Shown: positions 8,615-24,264, numbered from the stretch's first letter. The stretch is DNA of 64,000 nucleotides from Murinocardiopsis flavida (GCF_003014485.1 NZ_PYGA01000017.1:62001-126000), one strand, 5' to 3'. Made by a program: numbers and translations. The notes: generated by a model not told the origin, from the sequence alone.

Positions 8615-8649
8615 GGGGCGCCCCCGCCGCACGGCGGGGGCGCCCCTTT
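8615..8649 (+). terminator. Rho-independent terminator after rplA
   Basis: A perfect 14-bp GC stem: the arm GGGGCGCCCCCGCC (8615-8628) pairs with GGCGGGGGCGCCCC (8633-8646), loop GCAC, followed by TTT. It closes the rplK-rplA unit. Confidence 0.85.
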
Positions 8650-8778
8650 GCGTGTGCGCCGTCCTGACCCGCCGGTCGGCCGCTTGCGGCGTTCCTCCCG
8701 GAATCGGGAACCGGGCGCCCGCCCGTTCCGTCACACCAGGGCACAACCCCTTCAGACTGGGAGTGGAGAACGATTTCG

Positions 8779-9582
8779 ATGCTGCGGAAGATCACAGGCA
8801 CCCTGGCAGGTGTCGGCCTGGCGCTCGCCGCCACGGGCTGCGCCGCGATGCCGGGAGCGGCGGGGGGCGGCGGCCTGGGCGGGGGTCCGAGCGTCACGGA
8901 GGTCATCGACAAGGTCGTCGACAAGACGCGCGAGGTCGAGACCTACCAGGCGGAGATGAGCATGGCGGGGTCGATGGGCGGGGAGTCCATGGACATCACC
9001 AGCGACATCGAGTTCACGGCGAAGCCCGAGCCGACCTACAAGATGAGCATGGACATGGCCGGTCAGGAGAACACCGTGCTGATGCGCGGTTCGGAGATCC
9101 TGATGGAGGCCGACCCCGCCATGGGCGGCGGCTGGATGCGCGCCGGCGGCTCCGGTGAGCAGGCCATGAACCAGTCGCAGGACCCGATCGCCGAGGTCGA
9201 GAAGCTCCTCGCGGGCGACAACGTCGAGGAGGTCGGCAGCGAGGACGTCGGCGGGGTCTCGACCACCAAGTACAAGGGCTCCTACACCATCGACCAGGCG
9301 CTGGAGCAGATCCAGGACACCGAGGCCAAGGACGCAGCCAGGCAGGTCTACGACAAGGCCGGCGTCGACAAGATCGACTTCGAGGCCTGGGTCGGCGACG
9401 ACCAGCTGCCGCGCAAGGTCACCAGCAGCGCGGGCGACACCGTGGACACCACCCTCACGTTCACGAGCTTCAACGAGCCGGTCGACATCCAGTACCCCGA
9501 CCCCAGCGAGGTCAAGGACATGGACGACATGCTCGGCGGGGGCGGCGGCGCGCCGGACATCCCCGACCCCGGCGGCTACTGA
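8779..9582 (+). CDS. Secreted lipoprotein, LppX/LprAFG-like
   Basis: A 267-residue protein with a lipoprotein signal peptide (Lys4 in the n-region, hydrophobic core, ATGC with Cys21 as the acylated residue), a Gly-rich linker and a long beta-rich domain. The pattern of repeated Met/Thr-rich strands and the charge-poor beta segments fit the LppX_LprAFG family, which in mycobacteria carries lipids across the periplasm. In Streptomyces similar lipoprotein genes also sit between rplA and rplJ, which supports orthology. It is its own transcription unit: a terminator lies upstream and a hairpin downstream. The C-terminus is Gly/Pro-rich. Assignment to the family is by general pattern, not by an alignment. 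Confidence 0.72.
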   Translation: MLRKITGTLAGVGLALAATGCAAMPGAAGGGGLGGGPSVTEVIDKVVDKTREVETYQAEMSMAGSMGGESMDITSDIEFTAKPEPTYKMSMDMAGQENTVLMRGSEILMEADPAMGGGWMRAGGSGEQAMNQSQDPIAEVEKLLAGDNVEEVGSEDVGGVSTTKYKGSYTIDQALEQIQDTEAKDAARQVYDKAGVDKIDFEAWVGDDQLPRKVTSSAGDTVDTTLTFTSFNEPVDIQYPDPSEVKDMDDMLGGGGGAPDIPDPGGY

Positions 9583-9597
9583 GCCGGGCGCCGACCG

Positions 9598-9625
9598 CGG
9601 TGCCGGGCCGGTCGGCCCGGCACCG
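9598..9625 (+). terminator. Hairpin after the lipoprotein gene
   Basis: A perfect 12-bp stem, CGGTGCCGGGCC (9598-9609) with GGCCCGGCACCG (9614-9625), loop GGTC. There is no U tract, so the role as a terminator is likely only in the sense common in high-GC actinomycetes. Confidence 0.55.
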
Positions 9626-9653
9626 GCCGGGAGTTCGCACTCCCTGCCTGGGG

Positions 9654-9820
9654 TAGTATTGGAAACTGCCGAAGACCGCCGGTCGCCACCCATACGGGTG
9701 GCCTAAGGTCCCATCGCGAATGGGCGGCCCGCGCAGGTTTGATGCGAGCTTCTTCCGTGGTCTGTGCCGCTTCGGGCATTGTGCCGCGATAAGCCCCGTG
9801 CGCCTGCGCCGGGGCTCTTT
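9654..9820 (+). promoter_or_regulatory. Ribosomal protein L10 leader with attenuator-like hairpin
   Basis: A -10-like TAGTAT is at 9654-9659. The transcribed leader contains several pairing segments (for example GGTCGCCACCC with GGGTGGCC around 9683-9705), as expected of the L10(L12)4 autoregulatory leader that precedes rplJ in most bacteria. Near its end AGCCCCG (9792-9798) pairs with CGGGGCT (9810-9816), followed by CTTTTC, an intrinsic-terminator-like hairpin about 93 nt before rplJ. The class is inferred from position and shape. Confidence 0.6.
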
Positions 9821-9909
9821 TCATGCGCAGACGAACCTCGCTTCCGACGCCGTGGACCGTTCGTGAGACCCCTTGGCAATCACCGGTGTTCACTGTTGGA
9901 AGGAGACCC

Positions 9910-10431
9910 ATGGCGAGGCCGGACAAGGCAGCCGCTGTCGCCGAACTCAAGGAGGAATTCCAGAGTTCGCAGGGCGCTGTGCTGACCGAATACCGTGGGC
10001 TCACTGTCGCGCAGGTCTCCGCACTGCGCCGCAGCCTCGGCCAGAACGCGCGGTTCCGCGTTGTGAAGAACACGCTCACCAAGATCGCCGCCACGGAGGC
10101 CGGTCTCGACCAGCAGGTCGTCGACCTGTTCGAGGGCCCCTCCGCCATCGCCTTCGTCAGGGGCGACGTGATCGAGGCCGCAAAGGGCCTGCGTGACTTC
10201 TCCAAGGCGAACCCGCCGCTGGTGATCAAGGGCGGTGTGATCGACGGCAAGTCGATGAGCCCCGAGCAGATCACCAAGCTGGCCGATCTTGAGTCCCGCG
10301 AGGTGCTCCTCTCGAAGCTGGCCGGAGCGCTCAAGGCCAAGCAGGGTCAGGCCGCAGCCGTCTTCCAGGCGCTGCCGTCCAAGACCGTGCGACTGGCCCA
10401 GGCGCTGGCCGACAAGCGAGCGGACGCCTAG
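9910..10431 (+). CDS. rplJ: 50S ribosomal protein L10
   Basis: A 173-residue L10, the base of the L7/L12 stalk. The N-terminal rRNA-binding domain includes [17 protein letters not shown] and [12 protein letters not shown]; the C-terminal helix binds L12 dimers. ATG start with AAGGAGA directly upstream; the in-frame ATG 87 nt earlier is inside the leader. It is followed by rplL after 136 nt and is expected to be controlled by its own leader. Confidence 0.98.
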   Translation: MARPDKAAAVAELKEEFQSSQGAVLTEYRGLTVAQVSALRRSLGQNARFRVVKNTLTKIAATEAGLDQQVVDLFEGPSAIAFVRGDVIEAAKGLRDFSKANPPLVIKGGVIDGKSMSPEQITKLADLESREVLLSKLAGALKAKQGQAAAVFQALPSKTVRLAQALADKRADA

Positions 10432-10567
10432 TTACACGTTCGACACCGCGTCGGCGCACGTGCGCCGACGCCGCACGGCCGGCGGGCTCGACACCCGCCG
10501 TTGGGCAAGGACGAATCGGTGCGCGGCCGCAGGGCGGCGCGCCGGAAGAGAAAGAGGGATCGCAACC

Positions 10568-10948
10568 ATGGCGAAGCTCAGCACCGAAGAGCTGCTCGGC
10601 GCGTTCGAGGAGATGACCCTCCTCGAGCTCTCGGAGTTCGTGAAGCTGTTCGAGGACAAGTTCGACGTCACCGCCGCCGCCCCGGCCGCCGCCGTGGCCG
10701 CCGCCCCGGCCGCCGCCGCGGAGGAGGTCGAGGAGCAGAGCGAGTTCGACGTCGTCCTCGAATCGGCCGGCGACAAGAAGATCCAGGTCATCAAGGAGGT
10801 CCGCGGCATCACGAGCCTGGGCCTGAAGGAAGCCAAGGACCTGGTCGACAACGCCCCCAAGGCGCTGCTCGAAGCCGTCAGCAAGGAGAACGCGGAGAAG
10901 GCGAAGGACGCCCTTGAGGGCGCCGGCGCCACCGTGACCCTGAAGTAG
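10568..10948 (+). CDS. rplL: 50S ribosomal protein L7/L12
   Basis: A 126-residue L7/L12 that recruits translational GTPases. N-terminal dimerisation domain ([20 protein letters not shown]), an Ala/Pro/Val-rich hinge (about residues 38-55) and the C-terminal domain with [23 protein letters not shown] start after an AAGAGGG-type ribosome binding site. The 136-nt gap after rplJ contains GC-rich inverted repeats that may adjust the L12 excess. A strong terminator lies 19 nt downstream. Confidence 0.98.
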   Translation: MAKLSTEELLGAFEEMTLLELSEFVKLFEDKFDVTAAAPAAAVAAAPAAAAEEVEEQSEFDVVLESAGDKKIQVIKEVRGITSLGLKEAKDLVDNAPKALLEAVSKENAEKAKDALEGAGATVTLK

Positions 10949-10966
10949 TCGCATCAGCCGACCGCC

Positions 10967-11003
10967 AAGGAGGCGGCCACCCCATCGGGGTGGCCGCCTC
11001 CTT
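10967..11003 (+). terminator. Terminator after rplL
   Basis: A 17-bp perfect stem: 10967-10983 (AAGGAGGCGGCCACCCC) pairs with 10987-11003, loop ATC, the 3' side ending in CTCCTTGCG. It separates rplJ-rplL from the toxin-antitoxin pair and rpoB. Confidence 0.8.
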
Positions 11004-11105
11004 GCGTTGCCGCAGGTCGCACGGTCCTGTGGAGAACGCCTGGCAGCCGATCGCGGCAGGCGGTATCACTGTGGTGTCACCCGGCCTAGAGTAGGGAGTA
11101 TGGCG

Positions 11106-11303
11106 ATGACACTGCGTTTGACCGACCGTGAGACCGAGTCGCTGCGCAAGCAGGCCGAGGCCGAGGGCCGCAGCATGCAGCAGGTCGCCAAGGCCGCGAT
11201 CGAGGAGTACGTGGCGCGGCGGAGTGCCGACGACCAGATCCGGCAGGCCACCGAGGAGAGCGTTCGCACGTGGGCGCCTCTGCTGCGAAGGCTCGGCGAA
11301 TGA
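11106..11303 (+). CDS. Ribbon-helix-helix antitoxin of a Doc-type TA module
   Basis: A 65-residue protein that begins with a beta-strand-like MTLRLTDRETESL and continues with an amphipathic helix pair (EGRSMQQVAKAAIEEYVARR), the ribbon-helix-helix pattern of CopG/Arc-type antitoxins. The C-terminal half is charged and probably wraps the toxin. Two ATGs are possible (11100 and 11106); AGGGAG at 11093-11098 is 7 nt from the second, which is used. Its stop overlaps the start of the Doc-like gene (ATGA), so translation is coupled. It likely represses its own promoter between 11004 and 11090. Confidence 0.75.
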   Translation: MTLRLTDRETESLRKQAEAEGRSMQQVAKAAIEEYVARRSADDQIRQATEESVRTWAPLLRRLGE

Positions 11304-11680
11304 CCGCCTACCTGTCGTTGGAACAGGTCCTCTCCGTTGCGGAGGCCGCGGTCGGCGAGACTCCGTCGGTGCGCGATCTGGGCCTGCTCGATTCCGCGGT
11401 GCACCGGCCGCAGTCGGAGATGTTCGGGCGGGAGCTGTACCCGGACCTCTTCACCAAGGCCGCCGCGCTGCTCCACTCGATTGCCCTCAACCGCCCGCTC
11501 TATGACGGGAACAAGCGCCTCGCCTGGACGGCGACCGACGTCTTCCTGCGGGTGAACGGCGTGCAGATCGGCCCTGCCGAAGACGATGCATACGACTTCA
11601 TGATCTCCGTGGCCGACGGGACGCTCTCGGAGGTCGAGGAGATCGCCAAGGTGCTGCGGTCGTGGGCCGAGCCGCGGTAG
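11300..11680 (+). CDS. Doc/Fic-family toxin with altered catalytic motif
   Basis: A 126-residue death-on-curing-like protein. Doc kinases phosphorylate EF-Tu and use a Fic motif HxFx(D/N)(A/G)NKR. Here the corresponding segment reads ALNRPLYDGNKRLAW (residues 62-76): DGNKR is intact, but Arg65 stands where the catalytic His is expected, and Leu replaces the Phe. The N-terminal YLSLEQVLSVAEA and the SVRDLGLLDSAVHRPQ segment match the Doc fold. Coupled to the antitoxin by a 4-nt overlap. The pair lies between rplL and rpoB, which are adjacent in Streptomyces, so it looks like an insertion. Whether the protein is active, or a variant such as a regulator, is open. Confidence 0.8.
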   Translation: MTAYLSLEQVLSVAEAAVGETPSVRDLGLLDSAVHRPQSEMFGRELYPDLFTKAAALLHSIALNRPLYDGNKRLAWTATDVFLRVNGVQIGPAEDDAYDFMISVADGTLSEVEEIAKVLRSWAEPR

Positions 11681-11701
11681 TCGCCGCGGTTGATCGCCGT
11701 G

Positions 11702-11727
11702 GGCGGGCGGCCTCCGGGCCGCCCGCC
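11702..11727 (+). terminator. Hairpin after the TA module
   Basis: Perfect 11-bp stem GGCGGGCGGCC (11702-11712) with GGCCGCCCGCC (11717-11727), loop TCCG, no U tract. It probably ends the TA transcript. Confidence 0.55.
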
Positions 11728-11909
11728 GGGCACCGCTTTACAGGTCCTTGACTGAAACATCATGCCCAGGTGTCGGCTCGCTCACACTCGTTCGGGTGTG
11801 TGGGTCCTCTCACGGGTGGCGAATCGCCCAGGATGGCCCGTGCGGGCTTGACGGATCCGATCGTTGGGGCGATGCTGCGTGGTGTCGTGAGTGGCTCAGG
11901 GGCAGGGTG

Positions 11910-11939
11910 TTGGACAGCGGTGTAGTATTGGGCTACACT
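11910..11939 (+). promoter_or_regulatory. rpoB-rpoC promoter
   Basis: TTGGAC at 11910-11915 and TACACT at 11934-11939 with an 18-bp spacer, a near-consensus housekeeping promoter. Transcription would start near 11946, leaving a 190-nt leader before the rpoB start. A second -10-like TAGTAT at 11923 has no -35 at proper distance. The 180 nt between the TA hairpin and this promoter show no other feature I recognise. Confidence 0.65.
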
Positions 11940-12134
11940 GCCCTTTTGCGCTGCCCATTGGCGACTTCTGTGTTCGAACCCGCATACCGCGTCCGATTCT
12001 TCCCTGAATAGGCCAGTACGCGCGGGTTCCCGGCGAGGACCGACCATCGACTCACCCGAGTGGTCCATCGTCGTCCCTTGAGTCGTCCGGCGTGCGCGCG
12101 CATCAACCGCCACAAGCCTTCGGAAGGACCCCTG

Positions 12135-15602
<3,468 letters not shown>

Positions 15603-15635
15603 TTCCGCGATCCAAGAGCAGGGGACGATAAACAA

Positions 15636-19511
<3,876 letters not shown>

Positions 19512-19554
19512 CCGAGAAGGACGATCGGTGAGATCGCTTGACTGATTCGGCGGC

Positions 19555-19591
19555 GGCGGCGGTCCACCCCAGATGGGGTGGAACTGCCGCC
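19555..19591 (+). terminator. Terminator after rpoC
   Basis: CCACCCC (19564-19570) pairs with GGGGTGG (19575-19581); the stem extends through GCGGCGGT (19556-19563) against the segment 19582-19590 with one bulged A. Loop AGAT. It is followed by GTCGTCATG without a U run. Confidence 0.6.
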
Positions 19592-19668
19592 GTCGTCATG
19601 TCCGATCGTCATACTCGGGTGGGGACAGTTCTGATACGCGCTCACGCGCGGGCGGGAGAACGACGACA

Positions 19669-22600
19669 GTGACCGAACACGGGGGAGGCGGCCCATACGG
19701 GTCGGCGGAGGAAGACCAGGAGCACGGGCCCGGCAGACAGGGCACCGAGTCCTGGTTCGTCCCGACCACCGACCGGTACCGGACCCAGGCCGACCAAGAC
19801 GAGCAGTTCCCGCCGGGGAACCCGGCCGACCAGGCGCCGCAAATGGGCGCCGGGGCCGACGAGCGGGCCGCGGGGGCGGCCGGCGGCGTCTCGACACCCG
19901 AGACCGGGGGGTACCCGGGGCTGCGGGGCGGCACGGAACGTCCGGGAATGGCCGAGCCGTACCCGTCGGCGCTGGGCGACCTCGGCGGGCCCGGCCCGCA
20001 GGCCGCGGCGCCCGGCGACGGCGACCTCTTCTCCGGGGCCGACGGGTCCCGCGGGTCCGGCGGGGGGCAGGACGAAGGCATCTACCGGCTGCCGCAGTCG
20101 GCTCCCCCCGCGCCGCCGTCGGGCGGCACGGGCGGTTACCCCGGCTTCGGCGCGAGCGTGCGCGGCGAACGGCCGCCCGCCGAGCCCGACCAGCAGCCGT
20201 GGGGCGGGTCACCGTCCGGCGGCGCCGACACAACGGCCGACCTCTCCGGCGTCCCGGGGACGGGCGGCGGCGCGTCCGGCGGCGGGTTCTCCTGGAGCGA
20301 CAGCCCGCCGGCCGAGTCCGGCCGGCGGCCGTCCTCGTGGGAGGCGCCGGCGCCTGAGCGGCCCGGCGCCGAACCGCGCGCCGACTCTCCCGCGGTCCCC
20401 CGGGCCGAGGGCCACGGCCCTGCGGGCGGCGACCCCTTCGCGCCGTCGCGCCCGCAGCCGTGGGGCGGGGCGCGCTCCGGCGGCGCCGACACCACGGCCG
20501 ACCTCTCCGGTGCACCGGGGGGCGGCGGCTACGCCGCTCCTGGCGGCGGGTTCTCGTGGGGCGACCCCTCCACCGCGGGGCCCGGCCCGCAGTCGCCGGA
20601 GTGGGGCGGGCCCGCGCGCGCGGACTCCGGCCCCGACTCCGACCTCTCCGGTGGCCCCGGCACGGGCGGCCACACCCCTTCGGGCGGCGGGTTCTCGTGG
20701 GGCGACACCACGTCCGGAGAGTCCGTTGCGGACGCCCCGTGGCGGCCGGGCGGCGACTCCGGCCCGTCGCGGTTCGACTCCGGCGCGCCGGAATCGGCCC
20801 CGTCGGGCTACGGGACGCGGTTCGACCCGGCGGCCTCCGACTCCGCCGCCGCAGGCGGCACCGGGGCGCGCTTCGACTGGGACCGGCCGGTCGGCTTCGA
20901 GCCAGGCCCGGCGGCGTCCGCGCCGCAGCCCCCGGCCGAACCCCCGGCGTGGAGCGCCGACTCCGGGTCCACGCGCTCCTTCGGCGAGCCCTACGACCCT
21001 GGCGGGCAGGGGGGCTCGTTCCACGGGTCCGACCGCCCCGGCGAGTCCGGCGGCGGTGCTTCGCCGTACCGTCCCGCCGAGGACCGCCCCGCCTGGGACG
21101 CCCCGGCGACGGGCGGCCGCGCCGCCGATCCCGCGCCGTTCGACGTCGACTCCGCGAGTTCGGTCTACGCCGAGGGCAGGCCGCCCGCGGGGTCCGCGCG
21201 CGAACCCCACGAGTGGGAGAGCCCGGGCGAGACCGGCGGCACGTTCGGCCCGCGGGGTGGGGAGGCCCCGCAGGCGTTCGGTTCCGGTGCGCGATCCGCG
21301 TCAGCGGAGCCGGGCCAGGGCGACTACGAGGACTTCTCGCGCCCCTACATGGAGCGCATGTCGTTCGACTCGCCCCCGCCGCCGAGCCGCGGCGGGGCGC
21401 CGGGGGACGACCCCGAATCGCGTCGCGACCCCGGCGGCCCGCCGGGCGCGGCTGCGCCCGACCTCTTCGCCCCGGACCGGGCGGCGTCGACGCCTTCTGC
21501 GCCCGAGCGGCCCGATCCGCTCGGCGGCGGCCTCGGCACCGGCAGCGGGAACACCTGGGCGTTCAGCCGCGACGACGAACGCCTCCCGCAGAACGTCCGC
21601 GACGCAGCCGAGCGCGACCGCCAGCGGCGCCAGAACGGGTCGCCCAGTCACGAGACCCAGGACTTCGCTTCGGGTGACGCGCCGCAGTTCGGCGCCTCGC
21701 CGGCCGGCGGCATCGGCGACCAGGCGCCGAACCGCGCCCCGTCGCCGTTCGACCGCGACGGCCCGCGGGACGGCCCCGCGCCCTCGGCCGACAGCCCCGC
21801 CCCGCCCGGCGACTACGACTCGCTGTACGCGAGCCGCGGCCCGGCCGACAGCCCTGCCCCGTCCGGCGACTACGACTCGCTGTACGCGAGCCGCGGCCCG
21901 GCCGGCTCCGGAGCACGGGCGCCCTCGGCCGACCGCGACGAACTCGGGTTCGACGGACGCCCGGGCGCGTACGGCGACCAGGGTTCCGCCCCGGCACCGC
22001 CGTTCGGCGACCAGGGGACCGCTCCCGCATCGCCGTTCGGCGACCAGGGTTCCGCCCCGGCACCGCCGTTCGGCGACCAGGGGACCGCTCCCGCATCGCC
22101 GTACAGCGACCAGGGTGCCTATCCCGGCACGCCGTTCGGCGGCGGCCAGGAACCCCGGCCCGACTTCGCCGACCCCGGTCCGGGCACCCGCGAGATCCCG
22201 GCCGTCCCCGACGACCGCGGGTTCGGTGCGTCCCCGGGCGGGTTCGGGCAGAGCACGCAGGCGATGCCCGCCGTGGGCGACGAACTCGGGTTCGACGGCC
22301 GCGGTTCGACCGCGGGTGCAGCGGGCCCAGAGCCGCGTTACGACGAGCTCGGCGCACGCGAACCCGAGTACGGCGCAGGTCCCGGCGGCCTGAGCGGCCC
22401 GCAGGGCTTCGGCGGTCCCGAAGGCTTCACCGGAGGGGAGTACCAGGGCGGCCCCGGAGGCACCGGGGTTCAGCAGGGCTTCGCGGGCACGGGGGGTCAG
22501 CAGGGCTTCGCGGGCACGGGGGGTCAGCAGGGCTTCGGAGGCACCGGGGGCCAGCAGGGCTTCGCCGGTCCCGGCGGCTATGGCGGCCCGGAGCAGTACG

Positions 22601-23340
22601 GCGGCCCGCAGGGCTACGGCGCTCCGGAGGGGTTCGGCGGCCCGCAGGGCCACGGCCCCGAGGGCTACGGCGCCCCCGATGCCTACGGCGGCCCGCAGAA
22701 CCCCGGGGGCCCCGAGGGCTACGGCGGCCCGCAGGGCTTCGGTGGTCCCGACGGCGGTCACCCCGTCACGCCGCACGGCGGCAACGAGGGCTTCGACCTC
22801 TACCGCGAGCGCGGCGGCCCCGATGACGGTTCCCACGGTGGCCCCGGCCCGCAGGGCGGCGCCACCCAGTGGGACGGCGGCGGCTACCGCGGCGGTCCCA
22901 TCCAGCCGGGGGGCCCGTACCCGCCGACCGGGGACTTCCCGGCGGTCGACGAGTACGCCGGGCACCCGGACGACCCGCAGGGGCGGCGCGGGCGCAGCGG
23001 CGGCGGCCGCGACTCCATGGCATCGGAGTTCCCGGGGTTCGAGGAGCGTTCGTCGAGCGGCGAGCGGTACCCGGGCTACGACAACGTCGACTACTGGCCC
23101 GAGACCGCGGGCCTCGCCGTTGCGACCATGTGGCTGGGCATCCTCGGCCTGTTCCCGCTCATCGGCCTGTTCACCGCGATCGCCGCGCTGATCACCGGCC
23201 CGAAGGCGCGCCGAGCCATCGGCGCGTCGAACGGGGAACTGGAGGGCGGCAACCTGGTGGTGATCGGAACGGCGTTCGCCGTCCTCGGTCTCGTCGCCAA
23301 CATCGCCGGCGGCGTCGTCGCCTACCTCTACCTCATGTGA
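19669..23340 (+). CDS. Giant low-complexity protein with C-terminal DUF4190-like membrane domain
   Basis: A 1223-residue protein. About 1140 residues are Pro/Gly/Ser/Ala/Asp-rich and predicted disordered, with several internal repeat families: degenerate DLSGxPGxGG...GGGFSWGD units (about residues 190-350), then 19-, 11- and 9-residue tandem repeats. The last 80 residues hold two hydrophobic helices (GLAVATMWLGILGLFPLIGL and a second starting LVVIGTAFAVLGLVANIAG) with a short KARRAIG loop, the pattern of DUF4190 domains. No signal peptide is seen, so the long segment should be cytoplasmic. GTG start with GGGAG 11 nt upstream; an upstream in-frame ATG overlaps the rpoC terminator. The function is unknown. 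It stands alone between rpoC and the str operon with hairpins on both sides. Confidence 0.75.
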   Translation: MTEHGGGGPYGSAEEDQEHGPGRQGTESWFVPTTDRYRTQADQDEQFPPGNPADQAPQMGAGADERAAGAAGGVSTPETGGYPGLRGGTERPGMAEPYPSALGDLGGPGPQAAAPGDGDLFSGADGSRGSGGGQDEGIYRLPQSAPPAPPSGGTGGYPGFGASVRGERPPAEPDQQPWGGSPSGGADTTADLSGVPGTGGGASGGGFSWSDSPPAESGRRPSSWEAPAPERPGAEPRADSPAVPRAEGHGPAGGDPFAPSRPQPWGGARSGGADTTADLSGAPGGGGYAAPGGGFSWGDPSTAGPGPQSPEWGGPARADSGPDSDLSGGPGTGGHTPSGGGFSWGDTTSGESVADAPWRPGGDSGPSRFDSGAPESAPSGYGTRFDPAASDSAAAGGTGARFDWDRPVGFEPGPAASAPQPPAEPPAWSADSGSTRSFGEPYDPGGQGGSFHGSDRPGESGGGASPYRPAEDRPAWDAPATGGRAADPAPFDVDSASSVYAEGRPPAGSAREPHEWESPGETGGTFGPRGGEAPQAFGSGARSASAEPGQGDYEDFSRPYMERMSFDSPPPPSRGGAPGDDPESRRDPGGPPGAAAPDLFAPDRAASTPSAPERPDPLGGGLGTGSGNTWAFSRDDERLPQNVRDAAERDRQRRQNGSPSHETQDFASGDAPQFGASPAGGIGDQAPNRAPSPFDRDGPRDGPAPSADSPAPPGDYDSLYASRGPADSPAPSGDYDSLYASRGPAGSGARAPSADRDELGFDGRPGAYGDQGSAPAPPFGDQGTAPASPFGDQGSAPAPPFGDQGTAPASPYSDQGAYPGTPFGGGQEPRPDFADPGPGTREIPAVPDDRGFGASPGGFGQSTQAMPAVGDELGFDGRGSTAGAAGPEPRYDELGAREPEYGAGPGGLSGPQGFGGPEGFTGGEYQGGPGGTGVQQGFAGTGGQQGFAGTGGQQGFGGTGGQQGFAGPGGYGGPEQYGGPQGYGAPEGFGGPQGHGPEGYGAPDAYGGPQNPGGPEGYGGPQGFGGPDGGHPVTPHGGNEGFDLYRERGGPDDGSHGGPGPQGGATQWDGGGYRGGPIQPGGPYPPTGDFPAVDEYAGHPDDPQGRRGRSGGGRDSMASEFPGFEERSSSGERYPGYDNVDYWPETAGLAVATMWLGILGLFPLIGLFTAIAALITGPKARRAIGASNGELEGGNLVVIGTAFAVLGLVANIAGGVVAYLYLM
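21790..21903 (+). repeat. Two 57-bp in-frame tandem repeats
   Basis: Two copies (starts 21790 and 21847) that differ at very few bases, encoding a 19-residue unit that begins DSPAP and contains GDYDSLYASRGPA. Part of the low-complexity region of the DUF4190-like protein. Confidence 0.9.
21973..22137 (+). repeat. Five 33-bp in-frame tandem repeats
   Basis: Starts at 21973, 22006, 22039, 22072 and 22105. The units alternate GDQGSAPAPPF and GDQGTAPASPF, and the last is diverged (SDQGAYPGTPF). Units 1/3 and 2/4 are nearly identical in DNA, so the array probably grew by a 66-bp duplication. Confidence 0.9.
22465..22572 (+). repeat. Four 27-bp in-frame tandem repeats
   Basis: Starts at 22465, 22492, 22519 and 22546, coding for 9-residue units of the form GGQQGFAGT. 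Units 1 and 2 are almost identical in DNA. They merge into a looser GGPQGYG-rich stretch up to about 22760. Confidence 0.88.
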
Positions 23341-23366
23341 CGCCGACAGCAGCATGACCACACAAA

Positions 23367-23401
23367 GGGGCCGGGCACTCCAATCAGGAGAGCCCGGCCC
23401 C
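23367..23401 (+). terminator. Terminator after the DUF4190-like gene
   Basis: GGGGCCGGGC (23367-23376) pairs with GCCCGGCCCC (23392-23401), a 10-bp stem with a 15-nt loop, 26 nt after the stop codon. The remaining spacer up to 23592 shows nothing else recognisable. Confidence 0.65.
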
Positions 23402-23592
23402 TCGCCGTGCCAGGGCGGCCTGTCGCACGTCCCGGCCTTCACCGGGCGGCCCGGCTCCGAGCGGATCGCCGCAAGGCCCCGCGGCTCGATCCGTTGGCCT
23501 CGCCGCGGCGGCGGCCGGTGTGCGAGGTTGTCGGAGTGGATCAGGAGTACCGGATGGAAGGCGCCGCGTCCGTCGAGCAGAAGGGGTGGCCT

Positions 23593-24120
23593 GTGGGCGA
23601 CCGGATGACGCTGCCCTGGGTGGTTCTGGCCGTTGTGCTGACGGCCGGCTGCGTCGGCGGGGAACCGGATCCCGGTCCGTCGCCGACAGCGTCGCCGCTG
23701 CCGACATCCACTGCGGCACTCGGCAAGGGGTTCGAGAAGCTCAGCGGCCTGCGGCTGCCGGAGGACGCGACGGGCCTGAAGGTCGACGCGGAACTCCTTG
23801 AAGGCGATCGCCCTTACTATCGGCTCCGCTACGAGACGACCCGGGGCGGTGCGGAGGTCGCCTGCACCGCGGACAACTTCACCTTCTATCCCTCCGATGG
23901 TCCGCCGGACGCCGAACAGCGCGAGGAGTTCTCCATCGGGGAGCACCGGACGGAGATCGCGGAGACGGTGGAGTGCACGGGGGACCACCCCACGAACGGG
24001 CTCGTCCAGAGGGGCGTCCTCGTCGTGTTCCCGGCGGACGGCGCGAAGCGGGACGACGGTGAACCCGATGGCGAGGACACCGCCATGGTCTACGCCTACG
24101 CGTCGGAGAACCCCGGGTAG
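23593..24120 (+). CDS. Small putative lipoprotein
   Basis: A 175-residue protein with a lipoprotein signal: hydrophobic core LPWVVLAVVL then the lipobox LTAGC with Cys20. After a Pro/Ser/Thr-rich linker comes a soluble domain with two further cysteines (VACTAD and VECTGD), which may form a disulfide. No family was recognised. The GTG start is preceded by AAGGGG 7 nt away and gives a short positive n-region. An ATG at 23554 with AGGAG upstream is a credible alternative but yields an unusually long acidic n-region. The gene stands alone between the DUF4190-like gene and the str operon. Confidence 0.65.
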   Translation: MGDRMTLPWVVLAVVLTAGCVGGEPDPGPSPTASPLPTSTAALGKGFEKLSGLRLPEDATGLKVDAELLEGDRPYYRLRYETTRGGAEVACTADNFTFYPSDGPPDAEQREEFSIGEHRTEIAETVECTGDHPTNGLVQRGVLVVFPADGAKRDDGEPDGEDTAMVYAYASENPG

Positions 24121-24264
24121 GGGCCCGCCGTCGACGTCCGTACCGGGTGGGTGACGCATCGCTCCCGCTGTGTGGGGGGAAACTGCGTGAGCACTCGTTG
24201 TGGGACGTAGAATGGAAGACGACCTACGGCAGCAGCGGGCTGCGCGAGCATCGGGCGACCGGGC

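Noticed and set aside
11748-12011. 87-codon ORF in the rpoB upstream region
   Set aside because: It overlaps the rpoB promoter, has no ribosome binding site or codon bias, and matches no known protein pattern.
21973-22572. Short regular repeats that could suggest a CRISPR array
   Set aside because: They are contiguous, in frame, without unique spacers, and lie within a coding sequence.
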